From assembly GCA_033439255.1 (NCBI GenBank), contig CM065890.1, forward strand, positions 992,001 through 1,056,000: a stretch of DNA of 64,000 nt. The letters run 5' to 3'. Under the pieces are notes generated by a model. The model was not told the origin of the DNA. It searched no databases and saw only the letters and a list, made by a program, of their open reading frames with translations. Within the stretch, counting starts at the first letter, position 1. Every line of letters starts with the position of its first letter. The position numbers and the translations under genes are program-made. Below are positions 54,110 through 64,000 of this stretch, piece after piece. Source of the stretch: Hericium rajendrae. Its lineage: Eukaryota > Basidiomycota > Agaricomycetes > Russulales > Hericiaceae.

Positions 54110-54840
54110 GGCCGATGGACACCGAGCTAACCAGAAGTCCCCAGCGAGAGACTCGTACAATGACATACATTCATCGCTCTGTGGCCGGAGTCAAATTGAA
54201 ATACCAAATTACTTGAAGTTCGTCGACTTCGGAATTTCCTCATGCAAATTGCGACCGCCGTCAGAGCTTGTTCTTGGCCTGGAGGTTGCGATTAGGACAT
54301 CCTAGAGCTCTCAGAAGAGGTTCTTTATGACACGTTCATGGTCGATATTTCCACTATCAGCATCGTCTTCTGCCGTCTCCTATATAATGTGAGTAACTAT
54401 GCCAAGTCAACTCTCAGGCAACTCTCAGACTTTTCGTCGACCAATCCCTCCATAGAAACTCGCTAGTGTCCAACTTCTTGCTCCTCGCAGAGGCCCGGCG
54501 TCAACAGGCCACCATTCGCAATAGAGACTTTTCGCAACCCTCCGACTCGAACCCAACCAGTCGAGCCACAGGCTCCATAAGTCGCTCCACCCTGCCATCC
54601 ATGCCAGCTTACAGCTGCATCTCAGTCGGACTCGGCACTCCACTAGTCGAGTCCGAGTCCGAGTCGGTCGGTTGCGAAAAGTCTCTAATGGCACTCCGAA
54701 GACCTGGAAAAATTCCGGCGCTTCTGGCGACGCGATGGACTCCAACGCACAGTCCTTAAAATCATTTTCTCCACTCGAATGATTGTCCGGAACATCTGGC
54801 GGTGGTCTCGGAACTAGCTGATCGGCCGTCTGGGCTTTGT
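54110..54840 (+). pseudogene. Decayed kinase-like gene (third copy)
   Basis: Comparison with the intact genes at 57461 and 59247 shows the last two exons in order. 54170-54390 matches the segment around MAGVKYYFVDLGISS through LVLGLDGRDQDVPELSEE to VFRRLFYN. 54455-54522 matches the block after the last intron (EARRQWITIRS). 54687-54840 matches FSEFWRLK to the final WLIGR. The frame is lost by small insertions and stops (a short insertion before FVDFGISS, a TAG in the GRDQD stretch, a TAG just before LIGR), and a 164 bp inverted-repeat element sits in the last exon. Exons 1-3 are not recognisable upstream. A non-functional copy of this local family. Confidence 0.82.
54523..54686. mobile_element. 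164 bp MITE-like inverted-repeat element
   Basis: The ends AGAGACTTTTCGCAACC (left) and the reverse complement (right) are perfect for 17 bp and remain similar for about 10 more (CCGACTCG). The element is bordered by AAT on both sides (54520-54522 and 54687-54689). The intact paralogue has a single, uninterrupted copy of this place (CGCAGTGGTATCCCGAAG against CGCAAT-GGCACTCCGAAG), so the empty site is known and the 3 bp duplication is real. No coding capacity: a non-autonomous DNA transposon. The superfamily cannot be fixed; 3 bp duplications are seen in PIF/Harbinger-type elements among others. Confidence 0.82.
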
Positions 54841-55829
54841 GTTATATGGATCCGCACGGAAGGCTCAAGAAGGCGGTGCCTGCGCCAAGATCTAAGTTAT
54901 CGGTATGGTTCAGTGCTGTAATAGGTAGCATGGTAACGACTCCATTCATTTCATTGCCTTGTTCTCGGTCAGTTCATCCGATTCGGGCTACTGTACCCAG
55001 GTGACCTTTCGGGGCGATCCTTGTTCTACTACATATGGTCTTCATTTGGGTTTGCCTACGGGACCCGGTCGCGGCGTCTTGAGAACAACATACAGGGCAA
55101 GGTAGGTAGTTGGACCTTCTTGGAACCTGTTGTACTCCATGGCGAGAGGTACAGATGGTCGGCCACTTGTCCACTGTGGTGCGTCAAAGAACAGGTCGGC
55201 GCGTATGCCTGATCAACACGGGAATAAGTGCCAATGCCCCGGAGATCCACTGAGATCCGCCGCGCTTCCTCAAGCTCACGCATTTGTTATCGAATCGCGG
55301 GCGATGGTTTCTCGCCCGTACATTTGCGGACACTGCGCGGCTGGGACATCTGGGACTGCTAATAATATGAAATTCAAGATGGCGTTATCATTCAAGATCA
55401 ATGATACCCGGCGGACGAGGGCTGGAACTGAAATCGGACGGTAGAAAACTCACGCTCTGTGCAGACTTTCTCCCCTTGTCAGTGCGTGGACTGCGTGGAC
55501 CGGCCTGGTCTGCCTTCCAATCATTTTGCGATGGCGAAATAATCATGAGCAGTCTATTGCAAGCGCTTCAGCTATGAGGACGATACAAAGTTGCCTGCAA
55601 TAGAATATCGACCTTGGCCATAATACATTATATGTCATGGACTACATCCAGTAAAGACCGTAAGCCTGGCTGTTCAACATTATCCAGGCCGCCTAGGAAC
55701 TGACAGAACACGTAGCTAACATGACTTATCGTTCGGCGCGGAAAGGGGATCACCATGCCTCGTCGTGGGTGAGTAGTGGTTCCTTACACAACGAAATGTC
55801 CGATGGTCCATGTTAATGGTGTACCCAAC
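54841..55829. other. Intergenic, 1 kb, no gene
   Basis: Sequence between the relic and the 3' end of the 252-residue gene. Open frames up to 104 codons have no features. No further similarity to the kinase-like copies was detected by eye. Confidence 0.5.
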
Positions 55830-56760
55830 TCATCGCGTGGCAACGACGACTTCGACTGTGGTAGTCTTCGGAACGCTGACAGGCTGCGAAACGCCGATGC
55901 GAGATGGATGGATATTCGTTGGTTCCCGGGTGCCGGGAACGTACGGTACTAGCGCACGCGGTGAGGGAGGCGGTTCTGCTACTTCGCTGGCTGGAACGTT
56001 CGCGATTGGTTAGCGTAGTGTTTGTCAAACGAAATTCATGACTCACAATTAATGGGGGCTGTGGTCTCATCAAGAGCCTTTACAGTGCACAAACGAGTGA
56101 ACTCTGCAGCTGCCAGAGCTGCTTCTTTGGCTTTGGCATCCCTGCGCGCCTGGCGAGCCTTTGCCGGAAGACTAGTGGTTTTCTGCGCTCGGAGATATAT
56201 CAGTAGTCTGAGCGCAAGCAGATCCAGGCCCCTCCACTTACTATCAGGTCGTTGTGAAGGGCCTCGATCTGCTCCACTAGATGGGACAGCTCCTCAAGCA
56301 AATCATTCCAAGTGCTACCGGATTTCTTAGTCGACCCCGGATTAACCTGACCATCATGGAAGATCGAGTAGATATCATCTAATCTATGAATTATTAAGTA
56401 CTCTTGCTAGTGAATGATGCGGGTGACGAGGAGAACGTACTCATCGTACCAACTTTGCAAATCTTGAAGGCTCTTGGCGGTCTCGTATTCAAGGAGGAGG
56501 TAATTTTCCTTTCTCACGTTGATGTCGCTGTTGTCAAATTCGCTCCGGAGTAGTTCGAGTTCCTCGCGGTCACGGGCTTTGACCCCCTTCAAAATTACAT
56601 CGGATTTTTGAAGCCATTCTTTAGCGCTCTTGAGATGACCGGACGGACTGAGATGACCGGAGCACTTCTCGACTATGGTTTGAACGAGATCATGGCCGAA
56701 CGTGAGAATCTGCAGGGTGTTCGAAATTTGGCTTGTTACGATCCAAAAGCGTGACGCCAT
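55830..56760 (-). CDS. Unknown 252-residue helical protein
   Basis: I do not recognise this gene. Four exons, 5' to 3' (56441-56760, 56242-56383, 56047-56182, 55830-55990), join with GT-AG sites in matching phases and give a continuous 252-residue protein. The N-terminal half is helical and charged (GVKARDREELELLRSEFD, NYLLLEYETAKSLQDLQSWYDELDDIYSIF). The middle has a coiled-coil-like stretch (LLEELSHLVEQIEALHNDL) and a basic Ala/Lys/Arg segment (AKARQARRDAKAKEAALAAAE). The tail is Pro/Val-rich (EPPPSPRALVPYVPGTREP to TTTVEVVVATR). No signal peptide, membrane helix or known catalytic motif. It sits inside the kinase-like cluster, transcribed away from copy K1. Function cannot be named. Confidence 0.68.
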
Positions 56761-57460
56761 CTGGATAAAGAGACTTCATGGGTATTTCATGTCAGTACCG
56801 AAACTACGTGGCGAGCAGACACTCACATGTGTGATTGGAGATACAAGTGCGTGGTATCAAGTGGGGAGCCCTTGAGGGTCCGATAAGCAGAAGTTGAAGC
56901 GGCTGGGGGACAAGTAGTAAGATGGCGAAAAGCTGCTCAAGGCATCCTACATATAGCGTTGCAGAACAATATCGCTCGTTCATGAAAGAGGCTGATACCT
57001 AGACGATTTTTACCAGCAGTTCGCCGTTTGTGTGATTCCCCTGGTTCGCGTTCGTTCGGCGGTGAGAAGATCAGGCATCCAGTAAGTAAATTGTAAGGCG
57101 TGTTGGCAAGGTTTCGCGGACATGCTTCTTCGGTATTGTTCGGTGCATGATGATAGTCCAAAAGTGGACTTTGTACGGCGCTCCGCGATCATGGCATGGT
57201 GGACGGGCAGTGTCGTCAATGAATTGGTCTGACGAGGAGGGATAGTAGGGAACCGAGAGCCGGGTGCAACGTGTCGTCGGCGGCTTTCCCTTCGCGGAAA
57301 TTAAAATTCCGCCACCGCGACTCCCACAAACTCCCACACGCATCCACAAGCTTTTGTCCGTCCTTGGAACAATAACAACTATCGAACTGCCTTCGGCCAC
57401 GTACCTGCATAGGAAGGCATATCTTTCATCTGACATCCTATCGTCTCCCTGTACCCAACA
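56761..57460. promoter_or_regulatory. Divergent promoter interval
   Basis: Between the starts of the 252-residue gene (minus) and kinase-like K1 (plus). Contains overlapping open frames on the minus strand without domains. Part of the DNA just before K1 (around 57360-57400) resembles the DNA before K2 (59155-59190), consistent with duplication of the promoter along with the gene. Confidence 0.45.
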
Positions 57461-58780
57461 ATGTCTAGTCCAGACGAATCCCACCCTCGCCAGCGAAACG
57501 TGCAGCGCGCGACTCGTACCGACGGTCTGTTCGAAACTCTCAAGAGCTACGAAATATGCTGGCGGGACCGGCAACAATTCCTTGAATCCAAGGGCTACAT
57601 GTTACGACCTCGGCTGCGTCCAGGCTGGATCCCTTCATGGAAAGCGACCGGGGTCCACCCCGTATTTTGCGAGGATGGTGCCATCTCACCCGTACGTCCA
57701 GCGTCGTCACGTCCATTTGCTGTCCGTTCTAACAATCCAAAAGTTCAGACAGCATCTTATCGATGCAACTCGAATGTCTGATAATAAGCTCGTTTATATT
57801 AAACGAGTGAAGACAAACGACACCGAGTCGCGAATTGCATTGATGTTGACTCAGGGTTCCCTTGTGAATGATCCCAAGAACCACACGGTCCCCATTCTTG
57901 ATACATTCAAGGATGATCAGGACAACATAATCTCCTATATAGTCATGCCATTTCTACGTTTAATGAACAAGCCGACGTTCGAGGACATTGGTGAGATAGT
58001 GGATTTCGCCGATCAGATTATGGAGGTGAGCCTCGACATCCTGCTACAGACCTCCAAGTTCATAATTTATTGTCAGGGCCTTGAATTTATCCACGAACAT
58101 GGCGTAGCCCATCGGTAAGCACAATGTTGCTATTACTATACAACCCTCATCCCAGTCCAGGGACTGCTCCGAGAAGAACCTCATGATGGACGCCAGCGCA
58201 ATGTATCCTCTGGGGTTTCACCCTGTGAAGGACTCCTTCCTTCCTGATGCTTCAACGCCAGTGAAGCATTCATATATCCCTCGCTCTATGGCTGGAGTGA
58301 AGTACTACTTCGTCGATTTGGGGATTTCCTCCTACATCCCGCACGATGCGCCCTCTAAGCTCGTTCTCGGCCTTGACGGCCGTGATCAGGACGTCCCAGA
58401 ACTCTCAGAAGAGATTCCTTACGATCCGTTCAAAGTTGACATATTTATCATAGGGAATGTTTTCCGCCGTCTATTCTACAATGTAAGTGATCATCGCTCT
58501 CCAACGCTTAGTAAATAATCGATATCCACAGGAACTATCCAATGTCGAGTTCTTTGCGCCTTTGATTGAATCCATGACGCGTAGTGATCCGTCACAGCGG
58601 CCAACAGCCTCCGAGGCCCGTCGTCAATGGATCACGATCCGCAGTGGTATCCCGAAGTTCAGCGAGTTTTGGCGGCTCAAGCCAAGGAAGGAAAATATAA
58701 TGGCAAGACTCGTTCTTGACACCACGACGTTTGTCCGAGTCGGCTGGCGATGGTCGAATTGGCTCATCGGCCGTGGCTGA
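57461..58780 (+). CDS. Protein-kinase-like protein, copy K1
   Basis: Five exons (57461-57691, 57744-58025, 58077-58114, 58161-58482, 58532-58780) give 373 residues. The N-terminal block WRDRQQFLESKGYMLRPRLRPGWIPSW belongs to a kinase-like family that is multiplied in Agaricomycetes. Kinase landmarks are recognisable though compressed: lysine in NKLVYIKRV, the catalytic loop HEHGVAHRDCSEKN with HRD Asp and the following Asn, and DLG in YYFVDLGISS in place of DFG. Length and key residues suggest the fold is intact; activity is unproven. K2 has the same exon structure, with exons 2, 3 and 5 of identical length (282, 38 and 249 nt). Targets are unknown. Confidence 0.86.
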
Positions 58781-59246
58781 TGTATACTTACTGTATGGGC
58801 CCGTGCAGAAGACGCAGGGAACCGATACCCGCGCCTCGATCCGATGATACCACTATGGCTGATTTTTCTCCCGGGTAGCATGGCCATGACTCGCTGTATC
58901 TATTTGCTAGGCTTGTAGCGTTTGACTGTTTGAACAGATACGATGACAACAGACTGACCTGTTCAGACATCCTGAGGAAGCTATTCAGGGAGACGATAGG
59001 CTATTGGACCAGGTAGGATTTTATTGTTCCCTGTGGCGAGATGGCCGGGTACCGGTACAATGCAGTGTTGGCGCCTTTCCCTTGGCGCTAATTCAATTCT
59101 ATTCGCTGCAACTGAGGTGCGTATCCCTACTTCAATCCCGCTTGTTGTCCTGGACGGGAACAATAAAATCTGTGCTCGACCTCGGCTACTATATATGAAG
59201 CACGATTCCTACACCATCCGGATTCCCCATAGCCCATAGTTCAGCG
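58781..59246. other. Spacer between tandem kinase-like genes
   Basis: K1 3' flank and K2 promoter. No gene. A TATATAT box is listed separately. Confidence 0.55.
59190..59196 (+). promoter_or_regulatory. TATA box of K2
   Basis: TATATAT lies 51 nt before the K2 start codon, a sensible distance for a core promoter. K1 lacks a clear equivalent at this distance. Confidence 0.5.
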
Positions 59247-60605
59247 ATGTCTAGTGCTGAAGACACCTTGACTCACCGTCGAGCTGCCCGGGGAGACGAA
59301 TCCCCACCACTGCCTCTTTATGAAACACTATTCGACTACGAGGTACGCTGGCGGGATCGACAGAAATTTTTGGAGTCCCGGGGTTATATGTTACGACCTC
59401 GATTACGGCCAGGATGGATCCCATCGTGGAGAAGTAATGGCAAACGCCCGAGGTCCTGCGAGGATTCAGTTCGTTTGCCGGTGCGTTTAGCGTAGATGCT
59501 TGTCATGTTTCATGCTCACAGCATCGCAAGTCCAGTTCAGAATGCACCTCGTTGATGCTACTCGTATATCTGACAACAAACTGGTATACATCAAACGAGT
59601 CAGCACGAATGACGAAGAATCGCGCATCATTACCATGCTTAATGCCAGTCCTCTGGCTAGCGATCCGAGAAACCATACAGTTCCTATTCTAGACACATTT
59701 CAAGACGACGAGGATTCATCTGTCTCCTATATGGTCATGCCATTCCTCCGCTTAGCGCACAAGCCCTATTTTCTCAATGTTGGAGAGATAGTCGACTTTG
59801 CTGATCAAATCATGGAGGTTAGTTGCTCGTTGCTCCCTTGGCGTTTATATTTTGTCACTGAAGTGCTTACGGATAGGGCTTGGCATTCATGCATGAGCAC
59901 GGCGTAGCACATAGGTGATCACTTTTGACACCCTTTCCATCGACGATATCTGATATTATCTTGCCGCAGAGACTGCACTGAAAAAAATATCATGATGGAT
60001 GCAAGTGCTATGTTTCCTCTTGGCTTCCATCCAGTGAAGGACATGTTTCTGCCTGACATCAACATACCAGCTCGCCCGACTATCCTATCGCGGTCTCGGG
60101 TCGGCGGCGTGTGGTACTACTTCGTTGATTTCGGGATCTCCTCCGTCATCACCCCGGATGCGCCGTCAAAGCTTGTCCTCGGCCTGGACGGCCGTGACCA
60201 GGACGTGCCTGAGCTCTCAGATGAGGACCCGTACGATCCGTTCAAGGTTGACATTTTTACGATTGGGAGTCTCTTCCGCCGATTGTTTTATGTCGTACGT
60301 TACATTTTCTGCATCGTCCAGCCAGTATTTATCATTAATCCTCTCTAAATCTACAGCACTTTTCGAACCTGGAATTCCTCTCGCCGATGATCGACGCCAT
60401 GACGCGCGAGGATCCTGCACAACGGCCTACCGCCGCAGAGGCCCTCCGCCAATGGACCGCCATTCGGAAGCGGATCTCTATGCTCAGTCTACTGTGGCGG
60501 CTGAAGAGGCGAAGCGAAGGCCGCATTGCGAGCATCGTCGCCGACGCTCAAGATCTACCCCAGGTTAGCCGGCAGTGGTTGAATTGGCTCATCGGCCGCC
60601 GTTGA
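59247..60605 (+). CDS. Protein-kinase-like protein, copy K2
   Basis: Five exons (59247-59480, 59536-59817, 59877-59914, 59970-60294, 60357-60605) give 375 residues. It keeps the family N-terminus (WRDRQKFLESRGYMLRPRLR), lysine in NKLVYIKRVS, the catalytic loop HEHGVAHRDCTEKN and a canonical DFG in YYFVDFGISS, where K1 has DLG. The block LVLGLDGRDQDVPELS is almost identical in the two genes, and the end NWLIGRR matches. Tandem duplication with K1 is clear; the copies have since diverged, and a third copy has decayed at 54110-54840. The second exon uses the acceptor AAGTCCAG. Role unknown. Confidence 0.86.
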
Positions 60606-63247
60606 CGGCATGCCTCGTGCACTGGCCTGCACCGATACCCTATCTATACCCATGTGTTGTTGAATTTAGCATCCGGATATCTCTTGGCTTGGTGGTTGCA
60701 TATCGTATCGTGGTGGCCATGTATATTATACCTAGTGCTTGCTATTGCGTTATTGTCGATGTCTATCGAACAGACCTGTTGCAGTCGCTGCACAGTAAGA
60801 TCCGGGGAGCCTGTATACCACCACCAGCTATCGACACGCCCATCACGAAGTTCAGGCTACCCTTCATCCTTTCACTGCAAGTCAGTCGCAAAGGTTCCGA
60901 AGTGCACCATCCCGTACGCCGTCAACGATTCGCTCTCCACCACAACCCAGATTTTGTTGTAGCGCATGACGTGAAGACATCACCTCGGCAACCACGCCCT
61001 CGTCGGCCTGTTTCCCCTCTTGCATTCAGAAATACCACGACCACGCGTAAGATCGACTGATACTTCGCGCTTGAAATGCCGACAGCCTATGGCTCGTAGC
61101 CGCGACTCGGACGTTCGCCATCGCACCTGCCACGTGGTCGTCTTTCGTACGACGACACGGTATTACACTTTGAAGCCTGAATGGTTCTGGCGTTAGCCAG
61201 ATGCTCTCGAGCCATATCAGTAGGAACAACAGAAGTGGCATGCTGTTTACCACACATACTTACCACTCAAGACCGGGTGACGGTCCGTCCATTTCATGAG
61301 ACCGCGTGAACCTCACATCGAGGTGAACGTCCTGTTACGCTCGAGCTGCTTGCACATCCGGAGCGCAGAGCCTTCGCGAATCTAACCACAACAAATTGTT
61401 GATCAAAAGAACTGTATTTTATCACTACGACAATAATCTGTGGATACACAATACTGCACCGCACCGCCTTCCAACCCCACAAACCACAACCTCACCCCAC
61501 CTCATCCAACTTCTTCAATTAACCCAGAAATAGGATACCGGAAGCGAGACGTGCGGGAGGGATGCACACACGGTGCTTTTGCTGCTATGTACAACGATGG
61601 AACGTGTGCGGAGATGTGGGGTAGCTTGATGAACGGTAATGCGCCAGTCGAGAAGAATATATGGGAACAGGAACAAGGAGTGTGTGGGTTCGGACGATTT
61701 GTACAGGAAAGGAGACCAAGGAAGGGCGCCAGGCAATATATACAGGCCTGGACGACGGCGCGACGTCGCGCGGGGTCCAGAGGCGCGTCCTCGGCGCAGG
61801 AGCAATGTGCAGGTGGTCGACGGAGTAGGGGGTATGCGTGTACGCGATATAGTAGAAACAAGAACTCTGTGAAAGCCACATGAATAACAACTAATGTCGA
61901 CCACAAGAGGAGATACTCACAGCAATAGGCAACAACTTACACCCTACCAATCACAAAAAACCCAAACACCCACGTCAGCCATGAGCGAGAGCCGAAGATA
62001 AATACGAAGGCGGCGCGAGAAGTGGAAGATAAGAGCGCCGCCTCATCCCCGAGGAAACACTATAGCACATGAACGTGAAGTGAATAACTTGGGAAAACCG
62101 GAAACTGATGGCGTGAACGCGGATGAAGGTATGCAACATTGCGTAAAAAGAAAGGGAGAAATGGATATAGCCGTACTTGATACACTGGGAGCATCCAGAA
62201 CAGAAAAAACTGGCGCGAAGCACAGAAAATGGTAAAGGGTGAAGAATGTACTGCAGCGCACAAACAATGGCAAGAATGGCGCGCGCCGGGGGGGATAGAT
62301 TACGGACTGGAGGGGAGGGAGGCGTAACAGTAGGAGAGTTCCAAGGATCCAAGAACACAAGGCGATGTCAAGCCAAGGGGGGTGACAGAAATAATAACCC
62401 TGGTCGGCGCACCTGCTCCTCAACGAAGGAGAGGTACACCGATCCAAAGGGGATATATAAATAAGCAGGTCGAAAACCGCGGGCGACCAAACGACGTAAT
62501 ATAGATGCGACGACGGCGAACTGTTGACGTTGACGGAGTTTATTATATTTTGCATTGTTGGTGTTCGAACGTGTCGCTCTTGTTACAACCACGGCTACCT
62601 CGCTCTAAATTTGTGAAGAGGGCCGCGGTGAAAATTGCCGATGCGGAGTGCGAGAGCATGCGAGTGTCGATGTATTGAAACATTGAGCCGAGATTGAGTC
62701 GGGACGATAGAGATATCGAGGCTGTAAAAAAAAAAAAGGGAACGAGCAGATGTCGCAATCCAGAGGTCTAAGGGAGCGGAAATTTAGACGGTGTGGTGAG
62801 GGGCGGCAGTGGGGATGCGACAATCTAAACGGCGATCGAGGATGAATATCGATGCCGAGCCCGAAGAAGCGCGAGGTGTCCTGAGCGTGTAACCGATGAC
62901 GTTGAAAATGACCGTGGGGGATGAGAACGAGGATGTAGGGAGATCTAGTCGGTCGAGCCGGATAGCCCGAGGGAGTACAATAAAGACCACAGAAAGCAAG
63001 GCAGAGCCAACGTCGATTGAATAATGATATCGTGAAGATGAAAGCCACAGCGCATTGCGCCAAGGAACGATATGTACGAAGAAAAGGCGTCGACGCCGGC
63101 CGGTCCAACCAGGTGGTTTTTTTTGACGGTAGGTCAAACGGATGCAATCCGACGACCCAATAGAATCTAAATAGTAATAAATTAAGCAACTGCTTCACCA
63201 TAGTAAAGCGGGTGTTCTGACCTCTACACTCCGATGTGCAGCGACGT
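60606..63247. other. Gene-free interval of 2.6 kb
   Basis: From 60606 to about 61400 there is ordinary spacer. From 61440 to 63200 the minus strand is very C/T-rich and stays open for 100-198 codons in several frames (for example 62605-63201), with translations rich in Ser, Phe, Leu and Pro. This looks like the long pyrimidine-rich 3' region of the gene at 63248 rather than separate genes. A poly-A run lies near 62726-62737. Confidence 0.45.
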
Positions 63248-64000
63248 TCAGAACGTCAACCCGAAGGCTGGCGGCGGCAACTCCTCAGGGCTGGGAGAGT
63301 TCTGAAAGTTCGAGCTGGCGAAGAAACCAGGCCTATCCTCCTTCCTCTCCGACTTGCTCGCGGGAGTCGAGTTGGCCGACACGATGCGCCGCCTGGACAT
63401 AAGGCCGACGATGGCCTTCAACTCTTCCGATCCGTCAGATGACGACGATGACGCGGAACTGTCATCGTCCATGAAGAGGTTAAAGACACTCTCGCTAGAG
63501 ACCCGCTGATGGTTACGCTTGCGATCCGGGGTAGGCGTCGAGGTCGGGGTGGGGTAGAATGGGAACCCAGAGAACGTGGCCGAAAGAGGAGCGGTACGTG
63601 GACCGTCCTCGAAGACCAAGGACTGCTGCCAGGTCTTCCCCTTCTCGCGGACGGGGGTCTCTGGAGGGCTGACGTCATCACCTTCCGCATCGGTCAGGTC
63701 GTCACAGATCGGGAAGCCGCCATGTGCAGCTGACTGTTGCTCGGTGGCGTAGTGCAGGAGACCGGGGCGAGTGGAGACGGTCGACGGCGAAGGTTGCGAA
63801 CGGGACAGCACCTTGGCGCCGTTGTCGCGGCCACGGCTCTGTGGTTGCTTGCTGCGGGGGACGGTCACAGCCTTCGAAGGAGCAGGTGTGGGCGTCCCGG
63901 GAACATCCGCGGTATTCTGGCGACGGTGAGCGAGCTTGCCTGACGGCCGCGCGGCCAACTTGAGGGCTTTATCACCCTGCTTGGGCTTCAGCGGAGACTT
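63248..64000 (-). CDS. Unknown Ser/Pro-rich protein, C-terminal part
   Basis: The last 250 codons of a gene that continues past the right edge; the frame is open to base 64000, so the start is outside the window. The visible part is disordered-looking: basic and Thr/Pro-rich at first (TPTPAPSKAVTVPRSKQPQS), then possible proline-directed phosphosites (DDVSPPETPVREKGKTWQ), an acidic Ser run (NLFMDDDSSASSSSSDGSEE) and a hydrophobic end (PPPAFGLTF). I do not recognise the family. A regulatory or cell-cycle-type phosphoprotein would fit, but this is a guess from composition. Confidence 0.75.
   Translation of the reverse strand, partial: KSPLKPKQGDKALKLAARPSGKLAHRRQNTADVPGTPTPAPSKAVTVPRSKQPQSRGRDNGAKVLSRSQPSPSTVSTRPGLLHYATEQQSAAHGGFPICDDLTDAEGDDVSPPETPVREKGKTWQQSLVFEDGPRTAPLSATFSGFPFYPTPTSTPTPDRKRNHQRVSSESVFNLFMDDDSSASSSSSDGSEELKAIVGLMSRRRIVSANSTPASKSERKEDRPGFFASSNFQNSPSPEELPPPAFGLTF

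Noticed and set aside
62043-63201. Minus frames of 170 and 198 codons
   Set aside because: Pyrimidine-rich sequence downstream of a stop codon, open in several frames; more like a 3' UTR.

Overview
The window is nuclear DNA from a filamentous basidiomycete, most likely an agaricomycete of the wood-decay type. Evidence: genes are cut by many short (about 45-60 nt) GT-AG introns, the DNA is GC-rich, and several families are typical of Agaricomycetes (macrofage-activating glycoprotein-like GPI proteins, CYP53 P450, Xi-class glutathionyl-hydroquinone reductase, S41 CPAF-like secreted peptidase, an expanded protein-kinase-like family). The order Polyporales is an inference. I rebuilt exon-intron structures by hand; nearly all splice phases close exactly, so most models should be close to correct.

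Layout. 0-5 kb: two macrofage-activating glycoprotein-like genes in opposite orientation flank a glutathionyl-hydroquinone reductase. 5-8.5 kb is gene-poor. 8.5-17 kb: CYP53 monooxygenase, a convergent pair of related single-pass membrane proteins of unknown function, the DNA primase catalytic subunit (PRI1), and an alpha/beta hydrolase of the proline iminopeptidase type. 17.5-31 kb: a 17-exon secreted S41 peptidase, a divergent zinc-dehydrogenase/SDR pair sharing a 331 bp promoter with a duplicated CGG...CCG element, and malic enzyme; the spaces between these are unusually GC-rich. 32-41 kb: a Dus1-type tRNA-dihydrouridine synthase divergent from a 30-exon ABCC transporter. 41.7-47 kb: a third member of the single-pass family, an SRRM1-like PWI/RS splicing factor and a UbiA-family prenyltransferase. 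47.7-53.6 kb: a D-galactonate dehydratase-like enolase-superfamily enzyme, the p24 cargo receptor ERV25, and protoporphyrinogen oxidase (HEM14). 54-60.6 kb: a small accessory cluster with two tandem kinase-like genes, a decayed third copy carrying a 164 bp inverted-repeat insertion, and an unknown 252-residue gene. The window ends inside an unknown Ser/Pro-rich gene.

Most loci are ordinary housekeeping (replication, haem, secretory pathway, splicing, tRNA modification). The aromatic-metabolism enzymes (CYP53, hydroquinone reductase) and the dehydrogenase pairs suit a plant-biomass lifestyle. The least explained items are the three-member single-pass membrane family with a shared intron position and MPSP/MPAP motif, and the kinase-like cluster. 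I saw no tRNA, rRNA, CRISPR array, LTR element or virus-like element.
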